Shown here: positions 37,659 to 47,678 of the stretch, in pieces
Numbering within the stretch: the stretch's first letter is position 1
How the letters are laid out: the number at the start of each line of letters is the position of its first letter
The notes under the pieces: model-generated
The model's database searches: none
What the model saw: only the letters and a program-made list of their open reading frames with translations
What the model was told of the DNA's origin: nothing
Made by a program: the position numbers and the translations under genes
Source: Methylobacterium fujisawaense
GTDB lineage: Bacteria; Pseudomonadota; Alphaproteobacteria; Rhizobiales; Beijerinckiaceae
Length of the DNA stretch: 64,000 nt
Reading direction: 5' to 3'
NCBI RefSeq assembly: GCF_014138435.1
Contig: NZ_JACJIM010000001.1
Coordinates: forward strand, 310,001 to 374,000

Positions 37659-38201
37659 CTACAGCGGCTCAGCCCCACGCCCCATCGCGGAGATGCCGGT
37701 CCGGCAGATCTCCACCAGCCCGATCACGCTCATCAGGCGCACGAACCGGTCGATTTCCTCGGTGGCCCCGGTCAATTCGAACACGAAGGAGTTGAGCGTG
37801 GCGTCCAGCGTCTTGGCGCCGAAGGCGGCGGCGAGCCGCAGGGCCTCGCTGCGGTGCTCGCCCTCGCCCTTCACCTTCACGAGGCAGATCTCGCGCTCGA
37901 GGGCATTGCCCTGGAGCGTCAGGTCCACCACCCGGTGGACCGGCACCAGCCGGTCGAGCTGCGCCTTGATCTGCTCGATCACGGCGTTGGTGCCCGTCGT
38001 GACGATGGTGATGCGGGAGATGTGGCGCGCCTCCTCGGTCTCGGAGACGGTCAGGCTCTCGATGTTGTAGCCGCGGCCGGAGAACAGGCCCGAAATGCGC
38101 GCGAGCACGCCGGGCTCGTTGTCGACGATCACCGCCAGCGTGTGCCGGTTCACCGGCTCGACGCGGACGGCATCGGGGTAGTGGGTGTTCATCGCATTCA
38201 T
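37659..38201 (-). CDS. ilvN: Acetolactate synthase regulatory subunit
   Basis: 180-aa ACT-domain subunit that confers valine feedback control. The ACT domain starts HTLAVIVDNEPGVLARISGLF; family landmarks RGYNIESLTV and SRITIV follow. Chosen start ATG 38201; a GTG at 38237 in frame is possible. It is 70 bp downstream of ilvB. Confidence 0.95.
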   Translation of the reverse strand: MNAMNTHYPDAVRVEPVNRHTLAVIVDNEPGVLARISGLFSGRGYNIESLTVSETEEARHISRITIVTTGTNAVIEQIKAQLDRLVPVHRVVDLTLQGNALEREICLVKVKGEGEHRSEALRLAAAFGAKTLDATLNSFVFELTGATEEIDRFVRLMSVIGLVEICRTGISAMGRGAEPL

Positions 38202-38271
38202 CGCCGGCCTCGTCCTCGTCGTCCCGTCCGTGCTCACCAGCGGCGACCCCGGAGGGCCGCCGCCAAACCCA

Positions 38272-40047
38272 TCACACCAGCATCTTGCCTTCCTCGGAGA
38301 TCACGTCGCCGAGTTCGACGCCGGTCTCACCGAGGTAGTCGGACAGGAGCATCTCGTTGTGCGCCTTGCCCGACGGGATCATCGGGAAGCAGTTCTCGGT
38401 CTTGTCGACGATGCAGTCGAAGATCACCGGGCCGTCATAGGCGAGCATCTCGGCGATGGCGCCGTCGAGGTCACCCGGCTTCTCGCAGCGCATGCCCTTG
38501 GCTCCGTAGGCCTCCGCGAGCTTCACGAAGTCCGGCAGGCTCTCCGAATAGCTCTGCGAGTAGCGCGAGCCGTGCAACAGCTCCTGCCACTGCCGGACCA
38601 TGCCCATGTACTCGTTGTTCAGGATGAACACCTTGATCGGCAGGCGGTACTGCACCGCCGTCGACATCTCCTGCATGTTCATCAGGATCGAAGCCTCGCC
38701 GGCGATGTCGATCACCAGCCCATTCGGATGCGCGAGCTGCGTGCCGATCGCCGCCGGCAGGCCGTAGCCCATCGTGCCAAGGCCGCCGGAGGTCATCCAG
38801 CGGTTCGGCTCGTCGTACTTGAAGTACTGGGCCGCCCACATCTGGTGCTGGCCGACCTCGGTGGTGATGTAGGTCTCGCGGTCCTTGCAGGCCTCGTAGA
38901 GGCGCTGGACAGCGTATTGCGGCTTGATGATCGTGCCCGACGGCCAGTAGGCGAGGCAGTCCCGCGCCTTCCAGGCACTGATCTTCTGGAACCACGGATC
39001 GAGGTTGGACTTGTCGGGCCGCGACGGCAGGGCGCGCCACGCCTCCAGCATGTCGGCGAGCACCGAGGCGCAGTCGCCGACGATCCCGACATCGACCTTG
39101 ACGACCTTGTTGATCGAGGAGGCGTCGACGTCGATGTGGATCTTCTTGGAGAAGGGCGAGAATGCGTCGAGACGGCCGGTGATCCGGTCGTCGAACCGGG
39201 CGCCGACGCAGATCATCACGTCGCACTCGTGCATCGCGAGGTTGGCCTCGTAGGTCCCGTGCATGCCGAGCATGCCCAGGAACTTCTCGTCCGTGCCCGG
39301 ATAGGCGCCGAGCCCCATCAGGGTCGAGGTGATCGGGAAGCCGGTCTCGCGGACGAGCTCGCGCAGCAGGCGCGACGCCTCCGGGCCGGAATTGATCACG
39401 CCGCCGCCGGTGTAGAAGACCGGCCGGCGCGCGGTCGCCATCAGCTCGACGGCCGCGCGGATCCGGTCGGCGTCGCCCTTCACGGCCGGGCGGTAGGTCT
39501 TGTGGCTCGCGATCTCCGGGCGCTCGTAGAGGCCGGACGCGAACTGGATGTCCTTGGGCAGGTCGACCACGACCGGGCCGGGACGGCCGTTGGCCGCGAC
39601 GTAGAACGCCTCGTGCAGGATGCGCGGCAGGTCGTCGATCGATTTGACCAGGTAATTGTGCTTCGTGCAGTGGCGCGTGATGCCGACCGTGTCGCATTCC
39701 TGGAAGGCATCGGTGCCGATCAGGTGCGTCGGGACCTGCCCGGTGATGCAGACCAGCGGGATCGAATCCAGCATCGCGTCGGTCAGCCCGGTGACGATGT
39801 TGGTCGCACCGGGGCCCGAGGTGACCAGCACGCAGCCGACCTTGCCGGAGGAGCGGGCATAGCCCTCGGCGGCGTGGACGGCGCCCTGCTCGTGGCGGAC
39901 GAGGATGTGCTTGACGGCGTTCTGGTGGAAGAGCGCGTCGTAGATCGGAAGTACGGCGCCGCCCGGATACCCGAACAGCGTGTCGACACCCTGATCCTGG
40001 AAGGCCCGGATGACCATCTCGGCCCCGGTCATGACCTCGCCGCCCAT
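38272..40047 (-). CDS. ilvB: Acetolactate synthase large subunit
   Basis: 591-aa TPP enzyme, first step of branched-chain amino acid synthesis. The N-terminal catalytic glutamate lies in RHEQGAVHAAEGYARSSG and FAD binding in the central domain. The TPP/metal motif reads VIDIAGEASILMN where the usual first residue pair is GD; the codon is clearly GAG. Shine-Dalgarno GAGGAGACG precedes the ATG. Preceded by a leader peptide and attenuator (40217-40322), followed by ilvN. Confidence 0.95.
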   Translation of the reverse strand: MGGEVMTGAEMVIRAFQDQGVDTLFGYPGGAVLPIYDALFHQNAVKHILVRHEQGAVHAAEGYARSSGKVGCVLVTSGPGATNIVTGLTDAMLDSIPLVCITGQVPTHLIGTDAFQECDTVGITRHCTKHNYLVKSIDDLPRILHEAFYVAANGRPGPVVVDLPKDIQFASGLYERPEIASHKTYRPAVKGDADRIRAAVELMATARRPVFYTGGGVINSGPEASRLLRELVRETGFPITSTLMGLGAYPGTDEKFLGMLGMHGTYEANLAMHECDVMICVGARFDDRITGRLDAFSPFSKKIHIDVDASSINKVVKVDVGIVGDCASVLADMLEAWRALPSRPDKSNLDPWFQKISAWKARDCLAYWPSGTIIKPQYAVQRLYEACKDRETYITTEVGQHQMWAAQYFKYDEPNRWMTSGGLGTMGYGLPAAIGTQLAHPNGLVIDIAGEASILMNMQEMSTAVQYRLPIKVFILNNEYMGMVRQWQELLHGSRYSQSYSESLPDFVKLAEAYGAKGMRCEKPGDLDGAIAEMLAYDGPVIFDCIVDKTENCFPMIPSGKAHNEMLLSDYLGETGVELGDVISEEGKMLV

Positions 40048-40216
40048 GCTCGTCTCCTCGCGCTCTCCGGAGCCACCGCGATCCCGTGATCGCCGCCCTG
40101 CCCCGTCCTCTCTCCCGGCACCCTCGTCACGCGGGGCGGTCTCCGCCTCGCCCGAAGGTGCCTATCGCCTCGGATCTCCGTCCGTCCCAGTCCTGTCCCG
40201 CCCGGACGCGGGCAAC

Positions 40217-40238
40217 AAAAAAGGGCCCCGAGGGACCC
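40217..40238 (-). terminator. ilvB transcription attenuator (leader terminator)
   Basis: On the minus strand: GGGTCC-CTCG-GGGCCC followed by TTTTTT. Six base pairs including one U-G wobble, a tetraloop and a U6 tract make a classic intrinsic terminator, here upstream of ilvB rather than behind a gene. It is the only strong intrinsic terminator I found in the window. Position after a leader peptide is the hallmark of attenuation. Confidence 0.85.
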
Positions 40239-40260
40239 TGCATGCGCCACCGCCCGGATC

Positions 40261-40281
40261 GCGGCCCTAGCTCAGGGCCGC
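40261..40281 (-). promoter_or_regulatory. Pause hairpin of the ilvB leader
   Basis: Arms GCGGCCCT and AGGGCCGC pair perfectly (8 bp) with a 5-nt loop. The stem overlaps the leader stop codon. The right arm (AGGGCC) can instead pair with GGTCCCT of the terminator, giving an antiterminator. That alternation is inference. Confidence 0.7.
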
Positions 40282-40322
40282 CCCGTCGGTGACGCTACCG
40301 CTACAATAAGGACCGTGGTCAT
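40272..40322 (-). CDS. ilvB leader peptide (16 aa, attenuation)
   Basis: ATG at 40322 opens MTTVLIVAVASPTGRP, then TGA. Val-Leu-Ile-Val-Ala-Val in a row is the control-codon run expected of a branched-chain amino acid leader. The codons include CTT, ATT and GTA, which are rare in this GC-rich DNA, so starvation would stall ribosomes there. Too short to be found by length-based gene calling. Confidence 0.85.
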   Translation of the reverse strand: MTTVLIVAVASPTGRP

Positions 40323-40472
40323 CGGAAATCCGAACCTGCCCCGCGGCGCCCGCATGATCCGGAACTGGCTCATGGTCGGCGCGCGAAGTGTCGGGCCTCA
40401 TAGCGGAGCGCGCGCGGCGGGTCAACGCGTCCGCGCGTGCAAGTGAGCCGGTTCGGAGGCGAAGCCGCTCCC

Positions 40473-41918
40473 TCACTGCAGGGGCGGCGGGAAACGGCGG
40501 ACCCAGTTGCTCGCCGCGTCGTAGGCGGCCCCGAGTTGCAGGCAGGCGAGTTCGCCGTGGTTCGGTCCGACGATCTGGATGCCGGTTGGCAGTCCGGCGG
40601 CTCCGAACCCGGCCGGCACGTCGAGGGCCGGCAGGCCCGACATCGTCGCCGGGATCGTGATCTGCATCCAGCGGTGATAGGTGTCCATCGCCTGTCCGCC
40701 CACCGTCTCGGGCCAGCGCAAAGCCTTGTCGAACGGGAAGACCTGCGCGCTCGGCATCACGAGGTAATCGTAGCCCTCCATGAAGCGGCGCAGGGTCTCG
40801 TACCAGCGGGTGCGCCCCTCCAGGGCCGCGATGATCCGGTCGGCGCCGAGCGCCAGCCCCCGCTCGACCTCCCAGACCGCCTCCGGCTTGAGCAGGGCCC
40901 GGTGGCGGGGCTCGTCGTAGAACGGGCGGAGATTTGCCGCGACGGTGAAGGCGCGCAGCACCAGCCAATCCTCCCAGAGCCGCTCCATATCGTAGCGCGG
41001 CATCGCCTCCTCGACGATGCAGCCGATCTCCGCGAACGTCGCTAGGGCGGCGCGTCCGACGTCGAGCACGCCGGGATCGAAGGGGATCTGGCCGCCGCAA
41101 TCGCCGAGCCACGCGATCCGCGTCCCGCGGAAGTCGCGGGCGAGCGGGCTCGCGAAGGCGGAGGGGTCCTGCCGGATGGCGTTCGGGCAGCGGGGGTCGT
41201 AGCCCGCCAGAACCGAGAGCATCAGTCCGATATCGCCGGGCGTTCGCCCGATCGCCCCGAGCACGCCGAGCCCGGGGCTGAACACGTCCTTGGCCTCGGC
41301 GGGGATCCGTCCCCAGGCCGGGCGCAGGCCGTAGCAATTGTTGAAGGCCGGCGGGTTGCGGAGCGAACCGGCATGGTCGCTGCCGTCGGCCACCGGCTGC
41401 ATCCGCAGCGCCACCGCCACGGCCGCGCCGCCGCTCGACCCGCCCCCGGTCTTCGCCGGATCGTAGGCGTTGCCGGTGGCGCCGTAGACCGGGTTGAAGC
41501 TGTGCGAGCCGAGGCCGAATTCGGGGATGTTGGTCTTGCCGATGAAGATCGCCCCGGCGGCGCGCAGGCGCGTCACCATGATCGAGTCCGTCTCGGCGAT
41601 CCGGTCGGCGAAGATCGGCGACCCTTGGGTGAACGGCAGGCCGCGGACCGGGTCGAGGTCCTTCACGGCCAGCGGGAAGCCGTGCAGCGGCCCGACGGGC
41701 TCGCCCCGCGCCAGGACGGCGTCCGCACCTTCGGCCTCGCGCAAGAGCGCCGCGTCGTCCTGCAGGCCCACGATCGCGTTGACCTGCGGGTTGAGCCGGT
41801 GGATCCGCTCCAGATAGGCGCGCATCACCTCCGCGCAGGAGACCACCCGGCCGCGGATGGCGGCGGCGAGGTCCACGGCGCCCATCGCCGTGATTCCGTC
41901 CTGTCGCGCGTCCTGCAT
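40473..41918 (-). CDS. Amidase signature family hydrolase
   Basis: 481-aa amidase. Ser-cisSer-Lys triad positions: lysine in FPLAVKDLDPV, the Ser loop GGGSSGGAAVAVA, and the nucleophile in GSDHAGSLRNP (usually GSDxGGSLR, so Ala replaces Gly). It hydrolyses carboxamides; the substrate is unknown. Monocistronic on the minus strand, 425 bp before ilvB. Confidence 0.9.
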   Translation of the reverse strand: MQDARQDGITAMGAVDLAAAIRGRVVSCAEVMRAYLERIHRLNPQVNAIVGLQDDAALLREAEGADAVLARGEPVGPLHGFPLAVKDLDPVRGLPFTQGSPIFADRIAETDSIMVTRLRAAGAIFIGKTNIPEFGLGSHSFNPVYGATGNAYDPAKTGGGSSGGAAVAVALRMQPVADGSDHAGSLRNPPAFNNCYGLRPAWGRIPAEAKDVFSPGLGVLGAIGRTPGDIGLMLSVLAGYDPRCPNAIRQDPSAFASPLARDFRGTRIAWLGDCGGQIPFDPGVLDVGRAALATFAEIGCIVEEAMPRYDMERLWEDWLVLRAFTVAANLRPFYDEPRHRALLKPEAVWEVERGLALGADRIIAALEGRTRWYETLRRFMEGYDYLVMPSAQVFPFDKALRWPETVGGQAMDTYHRWMQITIPATMSGLPALDVPAGFGAAGLPTGIQIVGPNHGELACLQLGAAYDAASNWVRRFPPPLQ

Positions 41919-42010
41919 CGTACCCTCCTCCGGATCAACCGAAGATCGGTAACCGGAGGTTGGATCCAGGCAAAGATGGCTTTGGCTGATTGGATGGAGT
42001 GCCGATGTCC

Positions 42011-42100
42011 GTCATCGCGAGCGCAGCGAAGCAATCCAGTGTCGCGCGACGATCGCCGATGTCGCGCTGCCCTGGGTCGCTTCGCGCCGCTCGCGATGAC
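42011..42100. repeat. 90-bp palindromic repeat, copy 1
   Basis: Begins GTCATCGCGAGCGCAGCG and ends CGCTCGCGATGAC, with an asymmetric inner part (AGCAATCCAG on the left, CCCTGGGTCGC on the right). A second, inverted copy is at 59402-59489. REP/MITE-like, non-coding. Confidence 0.8.
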
Positions 42101-42125
42101 GGTGCGCTGTCCTCAGCCTAGGCGG

Positions 42126-43205
42126 TCACACCACCGACCAGGGCAGCGTCTCGTCACCCCGGAACACCACCACCGCGGTGTCGTCCACGGTCACGGCCTC
42201 GGCGACGCGGCCGGGCCGGCGCTCCAGGGTGACGGTCCCGGCATTCGGCTCCAGACCGTGGAAGCGGGCGCCGTTGAGGGAGGCGAAGGCCTCGAACTTA
42301 TCGAGCGCCCCCTCCTCGTCGAAGACCTGCACGTAGGTCTGGAGCGCGCTCGGCCCGCAGAACACGCCCGCGCAGCCGCAGGCCGCCTCCTTGGCGCCGC
42401 GGACGTGGGGGGCGGTGTCGGTGCCGAGATAGAAGCAGGCCTCGCCGGATGTCGCGGCCCTGCGCAGGGCCAGCCGGTGCCGCTCGCGCTTGGCCACCGG
42501 CAGGCAGTACAGGTGCGGGCGCAGCCCGCCCTGGAAGATGTGCGTCCGGTTGATCACGAGGTGGTGCGGCGTGACCGTGGCCGCGCACCGGCTCCGGTGC
42601 TCCCGGACCACGTCGAGGATCTCCGCCGTGGTGGCGTGCTCCACGGTGACCTTCAGCCCCTGGTGCCGGCCGAGCAGCGGGATCAGGCTGCCCTCCATGA
42701 ACGCGGCCTCGCGGTCGAAGATGTCGATCTCCGGGTCGGTGGCCTCGCCGTGGATCAGGAGCGGCATGCCGATCCGCTCCATCCGCTCCAGCACAGGCGC
42801 GATCCCCAGGAGGTCGGTGACGCCCGCATGGGAGTTCGTGGTCGCGCCCGCCGGATAGAGCTTGGCGGCGACCCAGACCTTCTCCCGGAAGCCGCGCTCG
42901 ATCTCGTCCGGATCGGTGTCGTCCCGCAGGTAGCAGGTCATGAGCGGGGTGAAGTCCATGCCGGCGGGAAGGGCCGCCAGGATCCGCGCGCGATAGGCCT
43001 CCGCGGCGGCGACCGTGGTCACCGGCGGCACGAGGTTCGGCATGATGATGCCCCGGGCGAACTGCGCCGCCGTGTAGGGCAGCACCGCCTTCAGCATCGC
43101 GCCGTCGCGCAGGTGGATGTGCCAGTCGTCCGGCCGGCGGATCGTGATCCGGTCGGCCGGCTTCGCGTCCTGGCGCTCGGCGGGGAACAGGTCTGCGACG
43201 CCCAT
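42126..43205 (-). CDS. pyrC: Dihydroorotase (class II)
   Basis: 359-aa zinc amidohydrolase of pyrimidine synthesis. HIHLRDG metal motif near residue 29, carboxylated lysine in AAKLYPAGATTNS, and the later EHATTAEI and GTDTAPH. Normal length. Upstream pyrE is 12 bp away on the same strand, so a pyrE-pyrC operon. Confidence 0.95.
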   Translation of the reverse strand: MGVADLFPAERQDAKPADRITIRRPDDWHIHLRDGAMLKAVLPYTAAQFARGIIMPNLVPPVTTVAAAEAYRARILAALPAGMDFTPLMTCYLRDDTDPDEIERGFREKVWVAAKLYPAGATTNSHAGVTDLLGIAPVLERMERIGMPLLIHGEATDPEIDIFDREAAFMEGSLIPLLGRHQGLKVTVEHATTAEILDVVREHRSRCAATVTPHHLVINRTHIFQGGLRPHLYCLPVAKRERHRLALRRAATSGEACFYLGTDTAPHVRGAKEAACGCAGVFCGPSALQTYVQVFDEEGALDKFEAFASLNGARFHGLEPNAGTVTLERRPGRVAEAVTVDDTAVVVFRGDETLPWSVV

Positions 43206-43217
43206 CGCGAAAACCCC

Positions 43218-43919
43218 TCAGGCCTGGCCGAAGGCGGAGATGCCGCCATGGGCGGCCGACCACTCGGCCGGCGCGTTGAGGAAGCGCTCGACCTCGTCGA
43301 GCGTCTTCGGGTCGAAGGTGCCCATCTCCTTGGCCACCGCCAGCACGTCCCACCACGTGGTGAGGTAGTGGAGCTTGATGCCGATCTCCTCCATCAGCGC
43401 GGCGCTGCCGGGGAAGATGTCGTAGTAGAACAGCACGAAGCAGTGATCGACCTGGGCGCCGGACTCGCGCAGGGCCTTGCAGAAATTGACCTTGCTGCGT
43501 CCGTCGGTGGCCAGATCCTCGACCAGCAGCGTCCGGGCGCCGTCGACGATCTCGCCCTCGATCTGGGCGTTGCGGCCGAAGCCCTTGGGCTTCTTGCGGA
43601 TATACTGCATGGGCAGCATCATCCGGTCGGCGATCCAGGCCGCGAAGGGGATGCCGGCGGTCTCGCCGCCCGCGATGTGGGTGAGCTGCTCGTAGCCGAT
43701 CTCGCGCACGATCGTGGCGGTGGCGAAGTCCATCAGCGTCGAGCGCAGGCGCGGGAACGAGATGATCTTCCGGCTGTCGGTGTAAACCGGGCTCGCCCAG
43801 CCGGAGGTGAACTTGAACGGCTCGTCCTTGTAGAAGAGGACGGCACCGATCTCGAGGAACATCTTGGCCGCCTCGCGGGCGATGACGGTCCGGTCGAGGG
43901 GCAGGAAGGGGCTGGTCAT
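43218..43919 (-). CDS. pyrE: Orotate phosphoribosyltransferase
   Basis: 233-aa type I PRTase. PRPP loop [16 protein letters not shown], and [17 protein letters not shown] near the N-terminus. Makes OMP from orotate. First gene of the pyrE-pyrC unit. Confidence 0.95.
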   Translation of the reverse strand: MTSPFLPLDRTVIAREAAKMFLEIGAVLFYKDEPFKFTSGWASPVYTDSRKIISFPRLRSTLMDFATATIVREIGYEQLTHIAGGETAGIPFAAWIADRMMLPMQYIRKKPKGFGRNAQIEGEIVDGARTLLVEDLATDGRSKVNFCKALRESGAQVDHCFVLFYYDIFPGSAALMEEIGIKLHYLTTWWDVLAVAKEMGTFDPKTLDEVERFLNAPAEWSAAHGGISAFGQA

Positions 43920-44062
43920 GCGGCGTGCGCGCTCCGCTTGAGGCGCTCTCCGGGGCCATGAGGACCGGTCCGGCCGGGGAGCGCGCGTGAAACTAGGGCC
44001 TGACCGCCCTCCTCCGCCCTGTCTCCGCCAGCGTCAACCCTGATCGCGGCGCTATCCGCGCC

Positions 44063-44512
44063 TCATGCAGGCTTGCCGGCCCGCAGATGCGCGAGGTGGC
44101 GGATGGCGAGCGCGTAGCCGTGCGTGCCGAACCCCGCCAGCACCGCCGTGGCGGCGAGCGAGATGTAGGAGTGGTGGCGGAAGGCCTCGCGCCGGTGGAC
44201 GTTCGAGATGTGGCACTCGATCACCGGCACCTCGCAGGTGTTGAGCGCGTCGAGGAGCGCCACGGAGGTATGGGTGTAGGCGCCCGCGTTGATGACGATG
44301 CCGGCCGAGCCGACCCGGAAATCGTGGATCGCGTCGATCAGCACGTGCTCGGCGTTGCTCTGGCGGAAATCGACCGTGAGCCCGAAGCCGGCGGCGGTCT
44401 CGCGGCACAGGGCCTCGACGTCGGCCAGGGTCTCGCGGCCGTAGATCTCGGGCTGGCGCTTGCCGAGCAGGTTCAGGTTCGGCCCGTTCAGGACCAGGAT
44501 CGTGTCGTTCAT
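44063..44512 (-). CDS. aroQ: 3-dehydroquinate dehydratase type II
   Basis: 149-aa shikimate pathway enzyme. The catalytic tyrosine region is RQPEIYG, the histidine ECHISN. The ATG at 44512 has GAGG upstream and matches the usual start ([13 protein letters not shown]). The frame to 44575 is unsupported. Confidence 0.95.
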   Translation of the reverse strand: MNDTILVLNGPNLNLLGKRQPEIYGRETLADVEALCRETAAGFGLTVDFRQSNAEHVLIDAIHDFRVGSAGIVINAGAYTHTSVALLDALNTCEVPVIECHISNVHRREAFRHHSYISLAATAVLAGFGTHGYALAIRHLAHLRAGKPA

Positions 44513-44705
44513 CGTGTGCCTCGCGGCCGGAAGAGGTGCGGCAAGCGCCGGCGAGACACAAGTCCGTCGGGACACGGGTCCGGGCTGTCATCCGGCCCGA
44601 GATGTCCCGCAGACGGATCTGCCGCCCGCGACGGGCGGTTCAGATCCGGCTTCCACGGCGCTATCCGGGATTCCGAATTCCAAGAGAGGCAGGGAGGACA
44701 GGCGG

Positions 44706-45548
44706 ATGGCAGGATCCCGGAGCGAGGCGCCCGTTGTGATCGCGGTGGCGATCACCGGCTCCGTGCCGCGCAAGACCGACAACCCGGCCGTTCCGGTCAC
44801 CGTCTCCGAGCAGGTCGAGTCGACGCATCAGGCCTTCGAGGCGGGCGCCACGCTCTGCCACATCCACGTGCGCAACGACGACGAGTCGCCCTCCTCCGAC
44901 CCGGACAAGTTCGCCGCCGTGCAGGCGGGGCTGCGCGAGCACTGCCCGGGGATGATCGTGCAGTTCTCCACGGGGGGGCGCGGGCGCGACCCGGCCGCCC
45001 GCGGCCTCTCGCTCAAGCACCGGCCCGACATGGCGTCCCTGTCCACCGGCTCGGTGAACTTCCCGACGATCGTCTACGAGAATTCCGCGAGCCTCGTGAC
45101 CGACCTCGCCGGCCAGATGAAGCAGTATGGCGTCCGGCCCGAGATCGAGATCTTCGACCTCTCGCACCTGCACGGCGCCAAGCGCCTCGTGGAGGCGGGC
45201 CTGATCGACGCGCGCCCGCACGTGCAGTTCGTCATGGGCGTCCAGAACGCGATGCCGGCCGAGGAGCACCTCCTCGACATCCTGCTCGCCGAGACGCGGC
45301 GGATCCTGCCGGAGGCGACGTGGACGGCGGCCGGGATCGGCCGCAACCAGGCGATCGTGATGGACTGGGCGCTCGCCCGCGGCGCCGACGCGGTCCGCAC
45401 CGGCCTGGAGGACAACATCCGGGTGACGAAGGATCGTCTGGCGGCCAGCAACGCCGAACTGGTCGGCCTCGCCGCCGAGGCGGTGGCCCGGCACGGCCGG
45501 CGGGTCGCGACGCCCGTCGAGGCCCGCGCCGCGCTGGGGCTCGGCTGA
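44706..45548 (+). CDS. 3-keto-5-aminohexanoate cleavage (BKACE) family protein
   Basis: 280-aa TIM-barrel enzyme. Landmarks: VIAVAITGSVPRKTDNP, CHIHVRNDD (zinc ligands) and TGLEDNIRV. The family condenses a beta-keto acid with acetyl-CoA; substrate varies. GGGAGGACAGG precedes the ATG. Divergent from aroQ. Confidence 0.87.
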   Translation: MAGSRSEAPVVIAVAITGSVPRKTDNPAVPVTVSEQVESTHQAFEAGATLCHIHVRNDDESPSSDPDKFAAVQAGLREHCPGMIVQFSTGGRGRDPAARGLSLKHRPDMASLSTGSVNFPTIVYENSASLVTDLAGQMKQYGVRPEIEIFDLSHLHGAKRLVEAGLIDARPHVQFVMGVQNAMPAEEHLLDILLAETRRILPEATWTAAGIGRNQAIVMDWALARGADAVRTGLEDNIRVTKDRLAASNAELVGLAAEAVARHGRRVATPVEARAALGLG

Positions 45549-45741
45549 TCGGGCGACGCCTCGGTCCCGCGACGAGTGCCCCCGGCTGGAGCGACGCGAT
45601 CGTCGCAAGCCCCTCGTTTCGAGGCGGTGCCGGGTTGCCGAGCGGCGCGGCGCCGGAGGATCGTCCCTTCGCGGCGGCCGTTCATCGCCGGCCGCGCCCC
45701 ACCTTCTCACGGGCATCGCAGCGTGCTAACGATCCGCCCGC

Positions 45742-45815
45742 GCGGGTGTAGCTCAATGGTAGAGCAGCAGCCTTCCAAGCTGAATACGAGGGTTCGATTC
45801 CCTTCACCCGCTCCA
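45742..45815 (+). tRNA. tRNA-Gly (anticodon TCC)
   Basis: 74 nt. GCGGGTG / CACCCGC acceptor stem, discriminator T, encoded CCA end. D arm GCTC-GAGC, anticodon loop CTTCCAA with anticodon TCC at 45774-45776, T arm GAGGG-TTCGATT-CCCTT. One G-A mismatch at the top of the anticodon stem. Confidence 0.95.
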
Positions 45816-46094
45816 TTCCAAAATCCGAAATCGCATCACGCGCTTAAGCGTAACCGGCCAGCCCTCCCCGGGCGCCGCGCGGCCGCCCCCTGCGCCGTGC
45901 AAGCCGCGTTCTCGGCCCCGCCGCGCCGCGGGCAGCCGGATGCGGGGCGGAGGCGTCGGCGGCTCGAGGCCAGGATCGCGGGCCGCCAGGAGCCCCGCCG
46001 GCCAGGCCCTCCCGGAGGACCGACGACCGCGGTGCGCGCCGGCTGTTTCTTGATGGACCCGGCGTTGTAAGACGGGCGCCGACGATCCGGACGG

Positions 46095-47678
46095 ATGACG
46101 ATGCCGTCCCCCCGTACGGCCGACATGACGACGTCTGACCCTCCCAACGATCCGGGTTCCCGCGGCGACGACCCCTTCGACGCGGAGGGACTTCGGCTGA
46201 CTCTCGACGAAGCGGGCATCTGCGGCTGGGCCCTCGACGTCCGGACCGGGCGCGTCACGATCTTGCCGTCCTGCATCCGTCTGTTCGGGGTGCCGCCGGA
46301 CCGCCTGACCTCCTTCGACGCGATGCAGGCCTTCGTGCATCCGGACGACCGCGCAGCCAGGGCGGACGCCATCGGGCGCGCGCTGGCGGAGGGCGGACGC
46401 TACGAGGTCGATTATCGGGCGGTGCATCCCGATGGACGCGTCCACTGGCTGCGTTCGCGCGGCCGCGTGCAGATCGGCGCCGACGGTCGACCGTGCCGCC
46501 ACCGCGGCGTGGTCTTCAGCATTCACGAACAGAAGCAGGCCGACGAAGACCTGCGGGCGCGCGAGGCGCATCTGCGCTCGATCCTCGATACGGTCCCCGA
46601 CGCCATGATCGTCATCGACGAGCAGGCGCAGATCAAATCGTTCAGCGCGGCGGCCGTGCGGCAGTTCGGCTACGGGCCGGACGAGATGGTTGGCCGGAAT
46701 GTCAGCCTGCTGATGCCGGAACCCTATCGGAGCCAGCACGACGCCTACATGGCGCGCTACCGTTCGACCGGAGAACGCCGCATCATCGGCATCGGCCGCG
46801 TCGTGGTCGGCCAGCGCAAGGACGGCTCGACCTTCCCGATGGAATTGGCGGTCGGCGAGATGCGCTCGGGCGGCGTGCGCTACTTCACCGGCTTCATCCG
46901 CGACCTCACCGAACGGAACCAGACGGAGATGCGTCTGCAGGAGTTGCAGTCCGAGCTGGTGCACATGTCGCGCTTCACCGCCCTGGGCGAGATGGCATCG
47001 ACGCTGGCGCACGAGATCAACCAGCCGCTGACAGCGATCGCGAGCTACCTCAAGGGCTGCCGCCGCCTCCTCGGGCGCATGGAAGGCCCGGAGGCGGCCC
47101 GGCTCTCCGACGCGGTGAACCAAGCGGCCGATCAGGCCCTGAGAGCCGGACAGGTGATCCGGCACCTGCGGGACTTCGTATCGCGCGGCGAGAACGAGCG
47201 GCATATCGAAAGCCTGCCCAAGCTGGTCGAGGAGGCGAGCGCCCTCGCCCTCGTCGGCGCCAAGGAGAAGGGCGTGCGCGTCCGCTTCGATCTCGACCCG
47301 GATGCGCCGCTCGTGCTGGCCGACCGGATCCAAGTGCAGCAGGTCCTGCTCAACCTCATCCGCAACGCGATCGAGGCCATGCAGGACGTGACCCGGCGCG
47401 AACTCGTCGTCGGGACGCGGGCGCGTCCGGCCGAAGGCCTGGTCGAGATACGGGTGTCGGATACCGGGACCGGCATCGCGCCCGAGATCGCCGAGCAGCT
47501 GTTCCAGCCCTTCGTGACAACGAAGGCGAACGGCATGGGCGTCGGCCTGTCGATCTGTCGAACCATCGTCGAGGCCCATGGCGGCAAGATCCTGGCCTGC
47601 CCGGGTCCGGACGGCGGAACGACCTTCCGCTTCACCCTGCGCACGCTCGACCGCGAGGAGATGGCTCATGTCGACTGA
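46095..47678 (+). CDS. fixL: Oxygen-sensing heme PAS histidine kinase FixL
   Basis: 527-aa sensor kinase. An N-terminal PAS domain (about 30-145) precedes a heme-binding PAS (about 152-275) whose proximal histidine is in [10 protein letters not shown] (residue ~215) and whose conserved arginine follows in [16 protein letters not shown]. The kinase core has phospho-histidine in [10 protein letters not shown] (about 306), N box [10 protein letters not shown] and G1 DTGTGIAPE. The whole block closely follows Bradyrhizobium FixL. Cytoplasmic; senses O2 and phosphorylates FixJ, whose gene overlaps by 11 bp. Confidence 0.93.
   Translation: MTMPSPRTADMTTSDPPNDPGSRGDDPFDAEGLRLTLDEAGICGWALDVRTGRVTILPSCIRLFGVPPDRLTSFDAMQAFVHPDDRAARADAIGRALAEGGRYEVDYRAVHPDGRVHWLRSRGRVQIGADGRPCRHRGVVFSIHEQKQADEDLRAREAHLRSILDTVPDAMIVIDEQAQIKSFSAAAVRQFGYGPDEMVGRNVSLLMPEPYRSQHDAYMARYRSTGERRIIGIGRVVVGQRKDGSTFPMELAVGEMRSGGVRYFTGFIRDLTERNQTEMRLQELQSELVHMSRFTALGEMASTLAHEINQPLTAIASYLKGCRRLLGRMEGPEAARLSDAVNQAADQALRAGQVIRHLRDFVSRGENERHIESLPKLVEEASALALVGAKEKGVRVRFDLDPDAPLVLADRIQVQQVLLNLIRNAIEAMQDVTRRELVVGTRARPAEGLVEIRVSDTGTGIAPEIAEQLFQPFVTTKANGMGVGLSICRTIVEAHGGKILACPGPDGGTTFRFTLRTLDREEMAHVD

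Noticed and set aside
41373..43961. An 862-codon open frame on the plus strand
   Set aside because: It lies antisense to the amidase and pyrC/pyrE genes, with composition of a GC-rich shadow and no recognisable fold.
45742..45815. Integration site (att) at tRNA-Gly
   Set aside because: No integrase or direct repeat of the tRNA 3' end was seen nearby.
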